Assembly (NCBI RefSeq): GCF_003113895.1
Contig: NZ_BDUD01000001.1
Coordinates: 3,433,161-3,497,160, forward strand
Direction of reading: 5' to 3'
From: Nostoc commune NIES-4072
Lineage (GTDB): Bacteria; Cyanobacteriota; Cyanobacteriia; Cyanobacteriales; Nostocaceae
DNA length: 64,000 nucleotides
Part shown: one piece after another, positions 37,089-46,731 of the stretch
Position numbering within the stretch: the first letter of the stretch is position 1
Layout of the letters: every line of letters starts with the position of its first letter
Position numbers and translations under genes: made by a program
The notes under the pieces: generated by a model
Told to the model about the DNA's origin: nothing
Databases searched by the model: none
The model's input: the letters and a program-made list of their open reading frames with translations, nothing else

Positions 37089-37341
37089 TAATCGACCACA
37101 TTAACTGTAGGGTGCGTTTCGCGTAACGCACCATTGTTAAGACTACGGTGTACACACAAGTTTTTGAGAGTTGCACCACAAGCTTTTGATCCCCCCAACC
37201 CCCCGATAAATTGGGGGGCAAACCTATATCACACCAAAATATTTTTCAAACATCCTCTAAGTGAAAAATTAAAGTAGGAACCTTTTCAAGGGTAAATTTT
37301 AATATTTAAATCTGAATTTATTAATCATATACAGAAAATTT
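37089..37341. repeat. Palindromic repeats between peroxidase and oxidase genes
   Basis: Two well-formed palindromes: GGTGCGTT...AACGCACC near 37111-37133 and CCCCCCGATAAATTGGGGGG near 37199-37218. Both are typical dispersed cyanobacterial repeats and may act as terminators, so the two genes may not be co-transcribed. Confidence 0.6.
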
Positions 37342-39852
37342 ATGCCACATCAATTCGATCGTAAAGTTCCTAACTGGCAGTCTCAAGATAACCAAGGAGC
37401 AGGACTAGAAATAGTTGATCTGACTGGGACGGGAAAAAAAGATTTAATTGTCTTTCAAATTGATAACCCAGGACAACTCAATCGCGGTTTATACAAAATC
37501 GGACGGACTATTGATGTCAATGGAGTAGTTTCAGGTGGATGGACAGGTTGGCTGGAAGTTCCTGATTGGCAATCTTGGGAAAATCAAGGCGGAGATGTTG
37601 CAGTTACAGACCTAACTGGGACTGGAAAAAAAGATTTAATTGTTTTTCAAATTGATAACGCACCACAACTTAATCGTGGTCTGTACAAAATTGGACGGAC
37701 TATTGATGTCAATGGAGTAGTTTCAAATGGATGGACGGGTTGGCTAGAAGTCCCTGATTGGCAATCCTGGGAAAATCAAGGTGGGGCTATTGCTGTTGCT
37801 GACCTCACGGGTACTGGTAAAAAGGATTTAATTGTTTTTCAGATAGATAATCCAGTCGGACTCAATCGCGGTCGGTATAAAATCGCGCGAAACATTGATG
37901 CTAATGGGGTTGTAGCAGGTGGTTGGACAGGTTGGTTTGAAGTTCCCAATTGGTTCTCTTTTGACAATGTTGGTGCAGGGGTAGCTATTACGGATTTGGA
38001 CAATAACGGTAAGAATAACATCATTGTTTTTAACGTCGATAACGCTACCACACAAAACCAAGGGTTTTTCAAAATTGGTAAGCAAATTGATGCAAATGGC
38101 AATGTGCAGGAATGGTTGCCTTGGTATGGTGTTCCCAGTTGGGTGTATTGGGAAAATCAAGGAGCGGGAATTGCAGTGACAGACCTGACTGGTGCTTCTT
38201 CCCACGAGATGGTGGTACTGGCAATCGATAATCCCCCAAACCAAGCTGAAAACCAGGGTTTTTATCAGGTTTTACCTCTAGATAGCGATCCAAAGACAAG
38301 AGGAAGTTGGGAACTTCTGCCTTATAAATCTGAGGTTTTACCCGTCCATGCCGCACTTTTACCGAAGGGAAAAGTATTATTTGCAGCAGGATCTGGCAAC
38401 AGTGGATTTCGCTTCAACAATCCTGATTTAGGCGATATCGCTAAAAAAATATATTGCAGCGTGGTCTGGGATTACGCTGGCAGTACCTCAACTGCACCAA
38501 AATTTTCTCATCCCAATACGCTCCGAGATGGAAATGGTAAGGTATTGGATCTCTTTTGTGGGGGTGAGACACTTTTAACAGATGGTAGACTACTAGCCGC
38601 AGGTGGCACCCTTACCTACGATGTTGATGCCACAAATAGGCCAATCGGTAAGCCATTTACTGGTCGCTCAGAAACGATGATTTTTGATTCGACAACCGAG
38701 CGTTGGACTCCTCAAGTGAGTATGGCAAATGGACGCTGGTATCCAACTTTGCTGACTTTGGGCAATGGTAATGTCTTAATTGCTGCTGGTTTGGATCAAA
38801 ATGGTAATTCTAACCGTTCTATTGAAATCTATACACCAGATTCAAGTGTCGGTCAGATTCGCACCCTAAATCTTCCTTTGGCAGGCTTTGAAACTCTTCC
38901 TGCCTATCCACATTTGTTGCTTTTGCAAGATGGCTCAGTTTTTTTTACTGGGGGGAAAATGGATGACCAAGAATCCAATGCTCCACCATATTTGCTAAAT
39001 ATTACCTCAAATCCGATCGCTGTAAAGACTGTTACTGGCTTGGAAGTTGCTAAGTCTCGCAACCAATCCACCAGTGTTTTGTTACCTCCTACTCAAGAGC
39101 AACGGGTAATGATAATTGGGGGTGCCCCACCAGAGGGTGAAGAAAATGCTACGGATAATGTGAATATTATCGATCTGAGTAATCCTGCTACTGCAAAATA
39201 CACCCCTGCTCGATCGCTACTTTTACCTCGCGTTCATCTCAATGTGGTGATTTTACCAGACCGAACAATGTTTGTTTGTGGCGGAGCATTGCAACGTGAG
39301 GGCGGAGCAGAAGGAAACCGCAAAATTACCGCTCGGTTTCAATCTGAAATTTACGATCCTCAAACGGATACTTGGCATTTGGGGGCGATCGCCAAGGTAG
39401 AACGAATGTATCATTCCGTTGCTTTGTTGCTACCTGACGGCAAAGTTGTATCAGCCAGTGGCAACCCAGATAAAGGAGAAGTTGATGATTGGAGTCCAGA
39501 TAAAAATGAGGAGTTGAGGTTAGAAATTTATAGCCCTCCCTATATTTTCCAAGGAATTCGCCCCGCAATTGGAACTGTCACTGAAGAGTGGAAGTATGGT
39601 GAAACTGTCGATATTCCATTCACTGCTTCAAACAGTATTCAATGGGCAAGCTTGATTAGAAATGGTGTAGTAACCCACTCTTTTAATACAGATCAACGCT
39701 TAGTCGATCTCACAATTGTCTCTCAGAGTCCAACCAGTCTCAAAGTCACTGTAACCTCAAACTCTAATTTGGCTCCTCCAGGGTGGTATATGCTCTTCTT
39801 GACAGATATTAACCGTATTCCATCTGAGGCTAAGTGGATTCACCTGGACTAA
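37342..39852 (+). CDS. Copper-radical oxidase (galactose/glyoxal oxidase-like) with N-terminal propeller repeats
   Basis: An 836-residue protein. Residues about 8-330 are five repeats of about 64 residues (V-P-x-W-x-S-x-x-N-Q-G...DLTGTGKKDLIVFQIDN...), an FG-GAP/lectin-like propeller. Residues 335-730 are a kelch propeller and 735-836 a DUF1929 immunoglobulin-like domain, as in galactose oxidase. The copper site is fully conserved by alignment of motifs: C406 (LFCGGE) and Y467 (NGRWYPT) for the Cys-Tyr cofactor, Y690-H691 (ERMYHSV), and H779 (VVTHSFNTDQR). The enzyme should oxidise an alcohol or aldehyde with O2, releasing H2O2. No signal peptide is seen, which is unusual for this family. It follows the haem peroxidase gene, a natural partner for H2O2. 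Confidence 0.85.
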   Translation: MPHQFDRKVPNWQSQDNQGAGLEIVDLTGTGKKDLIVFQIDNPGQLNRGLYKIGRTIDVNGVVSGGWTGWLEVPDWQSWENQGGDVAVTDLTGTGKKDLIVFQIDNAPQLNRGLYKIGRTIDVNGVVSNGWTGWLEVPDWQSWENQGGAIAVADLTGTGKKDLIVFQIDNPVGLNRGRYKIARNIDANGVVAGGWTGWFEVPNWFSFDNVGAGVAITDLDNNGKNNIIVFNVDNATTQNQGFFKIGKQIDANGNVQEWLPWYGVPSWVYWENQGAGIAVTDLTGASSHEMVVLAIDNPPNQAENQGFYQVLPLDSDPKTRGSWELLPYKSEVLPVHAALLPKGKVLFAAGSGNSGFRFNNPDLGDIAKKIYCSVVWDYAGSTSTAPKFSHPNTLRDGNGKVLDLFCGGETLLTDGRLLAAGGTLTYDVDATNRPIGKPFTGRSETMIFDSTTERWTPQVSMANGRWYPTLLTLGNGNVLIAAGLDQNGNSNRSIEIYTPDSSVGQIRTLNLPLAGFETLPAYPHLLLLQDGSVFFTGGKMDDQESNAPPYLLNITSNPIAVKTVTGLEVAKSRNQSTSVLLPPTQEQRVMIIGGAPPEGEENATDNVNIIDLSNPATAKYTPARSLLLPRVHLNVVILPDRTMFVCGGALQREGGAEGNRKITARFQSEIYDPQTDTWHLGAIAKVERMYHSVALLLPDGKVVSASGNPDKGEVDDWSPDKNEELRLEIYSPPYIFQGIRPAIGTVTEEWKYGETVDIPFTASNSIQWASLIRNGVVTHSFNTDQRLVDLTIVSQSPTSLKVTVTSNSNLAPPGWYMLFLTDINRIPSEAKWIHLD

Positions 39853-40356
39853 GACGTATGTAAATGTTATCAGCACCAGTATTTGCTGATTCGTGATTGA
39901 GAATTTTCTGGGAAACATAGGCAGAAGTAGAAAGGTTAAACTGGCTTCTGCCTTCTTAAGCACCGTTGGCGATCGCTACCACGGACACGGAGCTTTCCAT
40001 AGTTAAATGTTACTTTGATTGTTTCAGTAAATATTTAGATATAACTAGCAAATTACTACACGAATTACATAGTATGCCATGAGAATTAGCCTACTTGGGG
40101 CAGGCGCTACCTTTCCCAAGGTGGACATTTACAGCAATTTTAAGTTAAAGTTGTAATGAGTTTGTTTTAGATTAAGGTCTGACAAAGTAGCCGTCAATAA
40201 GCAAAAAAATCATTATCGCAACCTGTAACTTCCGCAGCATCAAAAGCCAAAACACAAGTACAGGTAGAAAAAGTGGTATGCAATATCATTGCATATATTA
40301 AATAAGCAATAAACATTTAACTGGGAAAATTCCCTCAACAGTTAAGAAGCTGTAAT
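39853..40356. other. Long leader region of the PerR/FurC-like gene
   Basis: About 500 bp. The only strong element is the 19-bp palindrome at 40277-40295. A GC-richer palindromic stretch lies at 40085-40130. No gene recognised. Confidence 0.45.
40277..40295. promoter_or_regulatory. Candidate Fur-family operator (19-bp palindrome)
   Basis: TATGCAATATCATTGCATA: perfect 8-bp arms around a three-base centre, 61 bases upstream of the PerR/FurC-like start. Its size and AT-rich character fit a Fur/PerR box, suggesting autoregulation; binding is inferred. Confidence 0.5.
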
Positions 40357-40803
40357 ATGCAAAGACAAACAATTTCTACAAAACCAATTCGTTCTTTAGA
40401 AGATGCGCTTGAGCAGTGCCAAATTCTAGGTATGCGCGTTAGCCGTCAGCGTCGTTTTATTCTGGAATTACTTTGGCAAGCAAATGAACATCTTTCTGCT
40501 AGAGAGATTTACGATCGCTTGAACCAACAAGGTAAAGATATTGGTCATACTTCTGTTTATCAAAATTTAGAAGCATTATCCAGTCAGGGCATCATTGAGT
40601 GTATTGAACGCTGTGATGGGCGTTTGTATGGCAATATTAGTGATTCTCACAGTCATGTAAATTGTATAGATACAAATCAAATTCTTGATGTTCATGTAGA
40701 ACTCCCAGAAGAGTTAATCCGCAAAATTGAAGAAGAAACAGGAGTGCGGATTACTGACTACAGTATTAACTTTATTGGCTACCGTAACCCGCAAGAGGAG
40801 TAG
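40357..40803 (+). CDS. Fur-family regulator, FurC/PerR-like
   Basis: A 148-residue Fur-superfamily repressor. The winged helix covers about residues 15-95 (MRVSRQRRFILELLWQANEH, GHTSVYQNLEALSSQGII). The dimerisation/metal domain has DSHSHVNCIDTNQ and later ITDYSINFIGY. His/Asp residues at these places match the regulatory metal site of PerR-type proteins. It lacks the two CxxC pairs of a structural zinc site. The sequence resembles cyanobacterial FurC (PerR) rather than FurA or Zur. It sits downstream of a probable H2O2-generating oxidase and a peroxidase, consistent with peroxide sensing. Confidence 0.8.
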   Translation: MQRQTISTKPIRSLEDALEQCQILGMRVSRQRRFILELLWQANEHLSAREIYDRLNQQGKDIGHTSVYQNLEALSSQGIIECIERCDGRLYGNISDSHSHVNCIDTNQILDVHVELPEELIRKIEEETGVRITDYSINFIGYRNPQEE

Positions 40804-40925
40804 GGCAGGGGGAGCAGGGGAGGCAGGGGAGGCAGGGGGAGATGAGGGAGTGAGGGAGTGAGGGAGTGAGGGAGTGAGGGACAAGAATTAATAACCAATG
40901 CCCAATGCCCTATTCCCTATTCCCC
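40804..40925. repeat. STRR cluster running into the NACHT gene
   Basis: Runs of GGGGAGGCA, GGGAGTGA and CCCAATGC-type units. The edge provides the stop codon and last residues of the convergent NACHT gene. Confidence 0.9.
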
Positions 40926-43907
40926 AATCAAATTATTACCAAAAATTGTCTCATCATCGGCATCATCATATAAATCTTCTGGTAAAATTGTGCCTTCAGA
41001 GCTTTCAATGAGTCCGATCGCAGGGGGTTTGTTCCAATTATTATCTGTGTTTGTTGCAATTTTGACGGTACTTAAGAAAGGCTGTTGCGATGGCGAATAC
41101 TTAAATTTTTGAAACGACTCTTGGGAGAAGGAAGCATCATTATCACTGGCTAATTTTTTGTCAGTCTCAGCGAGAATGGCATCAAATAAGCAGGCGTTAG
41201 TGAGATTGGCAGAATTAAGATTTGCGCCTGTAAGATTTGCTTGTTGAAGGTTTGCGCCTGTAAGATTTGCTTGTTGAAGGTTTGCGCCTGCAAGATTTGC
41301 CTGTTTAAGGTTTGCGCCTGCGAGGTTTGCCTGTTGCAAATTCGCTCCTGCCAAATTCGCCCCGATTAACTCCGCATTGGATAAGTTTGTCTGCTCAAGA
41401 TTTACCCCAGTTAGCATTACTTGTAACAAAGAGGCTCCTGATAAATTGAGTCCAGCCAAAGACTTAATTCGGGTTGCGAAGGCACTCTTATGTAAAAGGC
41501 TTGTTCTAGCAATCAACGCACTTAAAGCCTCTGGATTGAATTCTGCTAAATTGACTGGATTCCCACAAGGCCAAAAGGGAACTTTTGTTTCTCGGTAGCA
41601 AGCACAAAGCAATAAAAATACATTCAGTCCCACAGCAGCATTCACCTGCTCAATATTCACCGGGTTTTGCAGTGCGTGAAAATGACTCAAAGCTTTGTGG
41701 GCTATCCCTTCATCCAACCAATAGCCTTGACAGTAAGCCCGCCAGAAAGACAAAAGCCGTTGGAACAAAACCTCAAAGGAAAACTTGTGCTTTTGCTCCC
41801 GGCGTAAAATTGCGATCGCCAATTCCTCAATTTCTTGGCTAAGTATCCCGTAACCCAGTAAATTGTAAATATGCTGGGCTACACCATTAGGAGAATCAAT
41901 CCCAAAAGTGAGCGTGCTATAAACCTCATCTTGGCACTGAGTCAACAATTTCAACTCAGTAGTCATAGCTTTAGCACAAAGATATTCTCCTAACTTGACA
42001 TGCGAAAACTCAATTAAACTAGTTTTTGCTGCGCTTTCTAAATTCCGAATTTTAAAATAAAACTCTGGTAGAGTATTTGCTTCCTCAGCCAAACTAATTT
42101 GATGACGTTGTGAGTGTAAAATTTTTAGAGCGATCGCTTGCATTTGTTCAAGTAAATCTTGGGGATGACGACTAGCGAGTAAATTAGCGATCGCTTCTGG
42201 AGTTCGATGGATATGAGCCAATCCTGAGCGTAGTAGAATCGTCTTAATCCCGCCAGTTAGCGGATAGCCCAACAACCATCGACTCAGGCGATGATGAATT
42301 TCCCATAACAAAGAAAACTTTGGGTTATTAGCAGCTAAGTATAATAGCTCATCATCTAGTAGTCCCTCTCGGTGTAAAATGCCCAACAAATGCAGTATCA
42401 GGGGTTGACGGACAAGGACAGATAATTGTTTTAACTTTGATCGACTGGCAAATAACCCTGCCTGTTTTAAGAATGTAAAGAAATTTTGAGCGATCGCTAA
42501 TGATTGTACTTTTGTCCATTGCTGAAACCATTGTTTTAGTTCCTCTGCATCCAACGGCTGAATGATAATTCGCTTCAATGGCAATGGTATCTCTGGGGCA
42601 ATTTCTTGTAATGTCGTTGATCGACTCGTTAAGAAAATTTTGTGTCTATGCTGAGATTGAAAGTTCAGTAATTGCTGAATAAAAATTGCTTTTGCCCTTA
42701 TACCATGAGCAGAAGGGGGCAGTTCATCCAAACCATCCAGCAGCAACAAACAAGGGAGATTTTCTTGCTCTAACCAAGTGGAAAGATTAACCCCAAAGGC
42801 AGAATTTAGGGTTTCGATGAAAGTTTTGCCATAAGTTACATCTCGTAACCTAATTACTATAGGCATCCAATTAGGGTAAAATTCCTGTGCTACCTGTGCT
42901 GCCCAAAGTTGACAAAAACTAGTTTTTCCATAACCAGGTTCCGATTCAATAAGAGCGATCGTTTCTAAATCAGCTAGCTGTTGCTGCGCCCATGTTTTTA
43001 AATCAACTGGCTTAACAGTTTTTTTATCCTGCTCAGAAATACTTTCCTCTATTGGTAAGCCTTTTTGTGCAACATAGATATCCTTGAGGGCAAAGGATTC
43101 CATGAGCAACGGCATACTAAGGTTTTTAATCAAATTTGCCCGATAATGTTCTCGGTGCAAATCAATTTTCTCACCGACTATAGAACCTACTTCTGGGGTG
43201 ATCAAATTGGGAGATAATGAAATTCCTAAACGAAAAAATTTTTGCAGTTGAGCTAAAGGTGCAGCATTTTCGGTAACGACTACCAGTAAGTGACCAGGAA
43301 GTGAGTTGAGCAAACGCTCTGTTAGGAGTTTAGCTTCAGGTTCCTCTGCACCATTGGCAATTAACCAAGCTATAGCAGCGTTATTTATTTGTTGCACCAG
43401 TAATGAGTCAGCAACCAAAGACAGCGCTTGTTCAGCTTGAGTGTCAGTTAATTTACCTGGACTGAGAGTTTTTAGTAACCCTTGCAGTTGTGAATCTTGG
43501 AGGGTGAGTTTACCCACTTCCTCCTTCAGGATAGGTATATTTGCCCGGTCTAGCCACGGTTTTTGCAAGCTTGCTTCCTGCTCTAAAATTGCTTGCAAAG
43601 CCTGGAGATAGCCAATTTGAAACGCCAGCCATGTGCCTTCGTTACGTTTTAACGGTTTTTTTTGGCTGAGGCTACGCAACAGGTTTTCTGTCAACTGGGA
43701 AATGACACTGATTTCTTCCCAAACAACCCCTAAGGGCAGTTCTAAGACCTCTACCAAGGTACAGATATCAAAAGGCATTAGGCTTTTGATTTCCATATCC
43801 TGAACAATCCGGTAGGCAATACCTGCCAATTGTCCCGCCGAAAATCCTCTAATTTGATTGATTGCGATATAGCGTTCCGCCAACCAGTGCCGAATACTCA
43901 AGTTCAT
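40917..43907 (-). CDS. NACHT NTPase with C-terminal pentapeptide repeats
   Basis: A 996-residue STAND-type protein. The NACHT NTPase has Walker [11 protein letters not shown] (about 323-332, G325 to T329) and Walker [11 protein letters not shown] (D391), with sensor LTSRSTT further on. A helical N-terminal region of about 310 residues has no recognised effector motif. Residues about 814-910 are pentapeptide repeats ([10 protein letters not shown] coils) forming a right-handed helix, probably the sensor or partner-binding part. An acidic tail of about 85 residues ends in LIGE from the repeat edge. Similar bacterial NACHT proteins act in regulation, programmed death or phage defence; which applies is unknown. 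Confidence 0.87.
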   Translation of the reverse strand: MNLSIRHWLAERYIAINQIRGFSAGQLAGIAYRIVQDMEIKSLMPFDICTLVEVLELPLGVVWEEISVISQLTENLLRSLSQKKPLKRNEGTWLAFQIGYLQALQAILEQEASLQKPWLDRANIPILKEEVGKLTLQDSQLQGLLKTLSPGKLTDTQAEQALSLVADSLLVQQINNAAIAWLIANGAEEPEAKLLTERLLNSLPGHLLVVVTENAAPLAQLQKFFRLGISLSPNLITPEVGSIVGEKIDLHREHYRANLIKNLSMPLLMESFALKDIYVAQKGLPIEESISEQDKKTVKPVDLKTWAQQQLADLETIALIESEPGYGKTSFCQLWAAQVAQEFYPNWMPIVIRLRDVTYGKTFIETLNSAFGVNLSTWLEQENLPCLLLLDGLDELPPSAHGIRAKAIFIQQLLNFQSQHRHKIFLTSRSTTLQEIAPEIPLPLKRIIIQPLDAEELKQWFQQWTKVQSLAIAQNFFTFLKQAGLFASRSKLKQLSVLVRQPLILHLLGILHREGLLDDELLYLAANNPKFSLLWEIHHRLSRWLLGYPLTGGIKTILLRSGLAHIHRTPEAIANLLASRHPQDLLEQMQAIALKILHSQRHQISLAEEANTLPEFYFKIRNLESAAKTSLIEFSHVKLGEYLCAKAMTTELKLLTQCQDEVYSTLTFGIDSPNGVAQHIYNLLGYGILSQEIEELAIAILRREQKHKFSFEVLFQRLLSFWRAYCQGYWLDEGIAHKALSHFHALQNPVNIEQVNAAVGLNVFLLLCACYRETKVPFWPCGNPVNLAEFNPEALSALIARTSLLHKSAFATRIKSLAGLNLSGASLLQVMLTGVNLEQTNLSNAELIGANLAGANLQQANLAGANLKQANLAGANLQQANLTGANLQQANLTGANLNSANLTNACLFDAILAETDKKLASDNDASFSQESFQKFKYSPSQQPFLSTVKIATNTDNNWNKPPAIGLIESSEGTILPEDLYDDADDETIFGNNLIGE

Positions 43908-44050
43908 TTAATTACACAGTGAAGGCTGCATAAGGCAATTATGATCGATTTATCAGTTTGCGAAAACAGGTAACAATGGGAAAGACAAAGTTTTGTATCA
44001 AAGTTGTTTTCTGATCGGTAAAAAACAGTGCTTGTGTAATTGAGTAGACT

Positions 44051-45820
44051 ATGAGCGATCGCCCTCTAAAATTATTATTAATCGACCAAGATCCAATTTT
44101 TCGTCTGGGGTTACGGGTAGCTCTAGAACCAATTCCTAACCTAGAAGTAACAGGAGTGGTAGAAACTGATACTGCCGCCTTGCAGATTTTAGCAGAAATT
44201 GCCCAAGAAGACCCAAATCAGGTAAATCTGGTAGTTTTGGAATTCGGTAATGGTCGCTCTACCACCAGTCAACAGCTAGGTTTACAATTCTCTCGGCAAC
44301 TCAAAGCCTTATATCCCAACCTGCCAATTTTGCTTCTCAGTTCTATTCAAGAACAAGGACTGCTATTGGCTGCGAAATCTGTTGGTATTAATGGCTACTG
44401 CCCCAAAGGTACACCACTTCCTGAATTAGTCACCGCCATGCAAGAAGTTGCAAATGGTGGTTCCTATTGGTTTCAAGACACAGAAGTAATAATAACTCCT
44501 AACTCCTCACTCCTAACTTCTAAATCCCCACTCCCCACTCCCCACTCCCCACTCCCTTTTTCTAAACTCCGAAATAATTTACGTTTGTCAGGAATTGCTC
44601 ACATTGAAGCTACTCTAGCCGCAGTAACAGCACAATTACAAGTTCCCGGACTACCAGTATTAGATCGAGCAATTCTAGCTGGACAGAGGCGAGAACTACT
44701 AGCGGCTCGTTGGTTGCTAAATCGGTTGTTGGTTTCATCACAAGAAAAGCAAGAGGAAGATATTCCCGTTGCTGATGAGCCGTCTATAACTCCTTGGTTA
44801 AGTAATGCCATTCAACAAAGGCAAATGCCACCTTTACTTAGTCCGGGAACACTACAATCTGCCTTATTTGCATCTTGTATTACCAAACTTCAATTTCCTT
44901 TACGAAATGTCACAGATATACCTTTAGAAATCGACATATTTCGTGAAGATAAAAAACGAGAATTACTTTATCTTATCCTGCAAAAACTAGCTGAACAGTT
45001 GGATGAATTACGTGCTTCTCAAATAGATATAAATCAATTATATGAGGTCAAAAGTAGCTTATTATGCGAGTTATGGGAAACAGCAATTACGGATTTTTTT
45101 GGAAAGTTTTCTCGGATAAAATTAGAAAATCAAAACATAGAAATTGTTAATTACTTATTGCCAAATATAGAAGTTGTGCAAAGAGATATTCTTAATAAAA
45201 TTCCGTTAGCTTGCGAGTTATATTCCTATCTAATGTTTCAAACAGAATTGAACATTAATAATACCTCCTATCCAGTAATCAGTGCTGAAGCTAAGTCTCA
45301 AGCATTAATGATTTTAGAGAACTTGTTGATTCAGGTAGCGAATGGGGTAGTGCAACCATTGCTAAATTCTTTAGCAGATGTAGAGGTGATTAAACAAAAC
45401 TTTTATGGACAGCACTTGATTTCCACAAGAGAGATTGAACGATTTAGAAATGATTTGTCGTGGAAATATAGATTAAGAAATTATATAAATGAGCCAAAAG
45501 CTGTTTTTGAAAGTCGTTATGAACTATTTGTAATTGCGCCTCGTGGTATTGCAAATACATCAGTTTATGCTCCTCGAAATCAGGAGTTAGTAAAACTTTC
45601 TAGTATTCCTTTAGTAGTGACATTAGTTTTAGAATTTAGTGATGCGATCGCACCGCGTTTAAAATCACTATTAGCTGTTGTAGGTAGCGGTATAGTCTTC
45701 ATTCTCACCCAAATAATTGGTAGAGGTTTAGGTTTAATCGGTCGTGGTATTCTTCAAGGTATTGGTAATGCTTCGTTAATAGAAAAGAATTTTAGACGAA
45801 ATAGTGATCGATTCAAGTGA
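44051..45820 (+). CDS. Pseudo-receiver/DUF3685 (Ycf55-like) protein
   Basis: A 589-residue protein. Residues 1-140 form a response-regulator receiver fold with D12 and D14 in the acidic pocket and a late Lys (GYCPKGT), but the phosphoacceptor position is E64 (VVLEFGNG) rather than Asp. Residues about 175-589 form DUF3685, conserved in cyanobacteria and some plastids (Ycf55). It ends with a hydrophobic, glycine-rich segment (GIVFILTQIIGRGLGLIG). Residues 148-170 (including [12 protein letters not shown]) are encoded by an STRR inside the gene and form an added linker. It may act as a membrane-associated regulatory protein; no function is established. Confidence 0.8.
   Translation: MSDRPLKLLLIDQDPIFRLGLRVALEPIPNLEVTGVVETDTAALQILAEIAQEDPNQVNLVVLEFGNGRSTTSQQLGLQFSRQLKALYPNLPILLLSSIQEQGLLLAAKSVGINGYCPKGTPLPELVTAMQEVANGGSYWFQDTEVIITPNSSLLTSKSPLPTPHSPLPFSKLRNNLRLSGIAHIEATLAAVTAQLQVPGLPVLDRAILAGQRRELLAARWLLNRLLVSSQEKQEEDIPVADEPSITPWLSNAIQQRQMPPLLSPGTLQSALFASCITKLQFPLRNVTDIPLEIDIFREDKKRELLYLILQKLAEQLDELRASQIDINQLYEVKSSLLCELWETAITDFFGKFSRIKLENQNIEIVNYLLPNIEVVQRDILNKIPLACELYSYLMFQTELNINNTSYPVISAEAKSQALMILENLLIQVANGVVQPLLNSLADVEVIKQNFYGQHLISTREIERFRNDLSWKYRLRNYINEPKAVFESRYELFVIAPRGIANTSVYAPRNQELVKLSSIPLVVTLVLEFSDAIAPRLKSLLAVVGSGIVFILTQIIGRGLGLIGRGILQGIGNASLIEKNFRRNSDRFK
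44493..44560. repeat. In-frame STRR inside the DUF3685 gene
   Basis: AACTCCTA and CCCCACT tandem units of the usual intergenic type, here within a coding sequence between two domains, without breaking the frame. Confidence 0.85.
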
Positions 45821-45829
45821 AGAAGTAAA

Positions 45830-46012
45830 GGGCAGGGAGTAGGGAGTAGGGGGAGATGAGGGAGATGAGGGAGATGAGGGAGCAGGGGAGACAAGGGGAC
45901 AAGGGGACTTAAATCAGAACTTGCAACAAGTGTTTCCCCTTGTCCCCATGCCCAATGCCCAATGCCCAATGCCCAATGCCCAATGCCCAATGCCCAATAC
46001 CCAATGCCCAAT
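45830..46012. repeat. STRR cluster upstream of phytol-kinase-like gene
   Basis: GGGAGAT/GGGGACA repeats near 45850-45912, then CCCAATG heptamers at 45943-46012. The latter can be translated in frame with the next gene (MPNAQCP units) but are not considered part of it. Confidence 0.9.
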
Positions 46013-46721
46013 GACTAATAATGATTTTATCGGACTAGCAATTTCTTATATTTACGCTATTGGTCTGCTTGTCCTTGGCGAAGGACTGCGTAGGCTATTT
46101 GGTGTAAAGCCAGATTTGACCCGCAAGGTAATCCATATTGGTGCAGGGATGTGGGTTTTCGGTGTCCTGCTACTGTTTAACCACTGGCAAATCGGAATTA
46201 TACCTTTTGCTACCTTTATCGGACTTAACTACCTGTTTTACCGCTACCGAATCATCGGCGCAATGGATACCCAGGATAGCTCCCCTGGTACAGTTTATTT
46301 CGCTATCTCAGTGACGCTGCTTTTCGGGCTACTATGGCGACCAGAGGGGCCAGTAGATAGCATTGCGATCGCAGTAGCTGGGATAATGGCGATGACCTGG
46401 GGTGATGCACTAGCAGCATTAATCGGTAGACGCTTCGGGCAGCATAAATACCAAGTGGGAAATTCTGTGCGTTCTTGGGAAGGTTCGGCAGCAATGTTTG
46501 TAGTGAGTTCAGTAGTGATTTTCTTAGTGCTGTTGCTGCTACCAGGTTCCTCGCTGAGTCCCCTAGCAAAACCTTTTAGTTTGGCATGGGCCTTATTGAC
46601 GGCGGTAATAACTGCTACTTTCGCCACCCTAGCAGAGGCAGTCTCACCCCACGGTACTGATAACCTTAGCGTGCCTCTAGTAGCGGCAGGAGTGATATGG
46701 GTTTTGATGCAGGGCTTTTAA
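46011..46721 (+). CDS. Phytol/dolichol-kinase-like membrane protein
   Basis: A 236-residue protein with about six to seven transmembrane helices. LTRKVIHIGAGMWVFG near residue 40 and TWGDALAALIGRRFGQHKY near 125 are the signature motifs of the CTP-dependent phytol/dolichol kinase and CDP-DAG synthase superfamily. Then come RSWEGSAAMF and AEAVSPHGTDNLSVPL. The closest role is plant VTE5/farnesol kinase-like salvage of phytol for tocopherol and chlorophyll. ATG 46011 is chosen because upstream in-frame codons are repeat translation. Confidence 0.85.
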   Translation: MTNNDFIGLAISYIYAIGLLVLGEGLRRLFGVKPDLTRKVIHIGAGMWVFGVLLLFNHWQIGIIPFATFIGLNYLFYRYRIIGAMDTQDSSPGTVYFAISVTLLFGLLWRPEGPVDSIAIAVAGIMAMTWGDALAALIGRRFGQHKYQVGNSVRSWEGSAAMFVVSSVVIFLVLLLLPGSSLSPLAKPFSLAWALLTAVITATFATLAEAVSPHGTDNLSVPLVAAGVIWVLMQGF

Positions 46722-46731
46722 ACCAACTTTC

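Noticed and set aside
45921..46010. Longer N-terminus of the phytol-kinase-like protein (MPNAQCP units)
   Set aside because: Translation of CCCAATG heptamers; ATG 46011 gives the family-like start.
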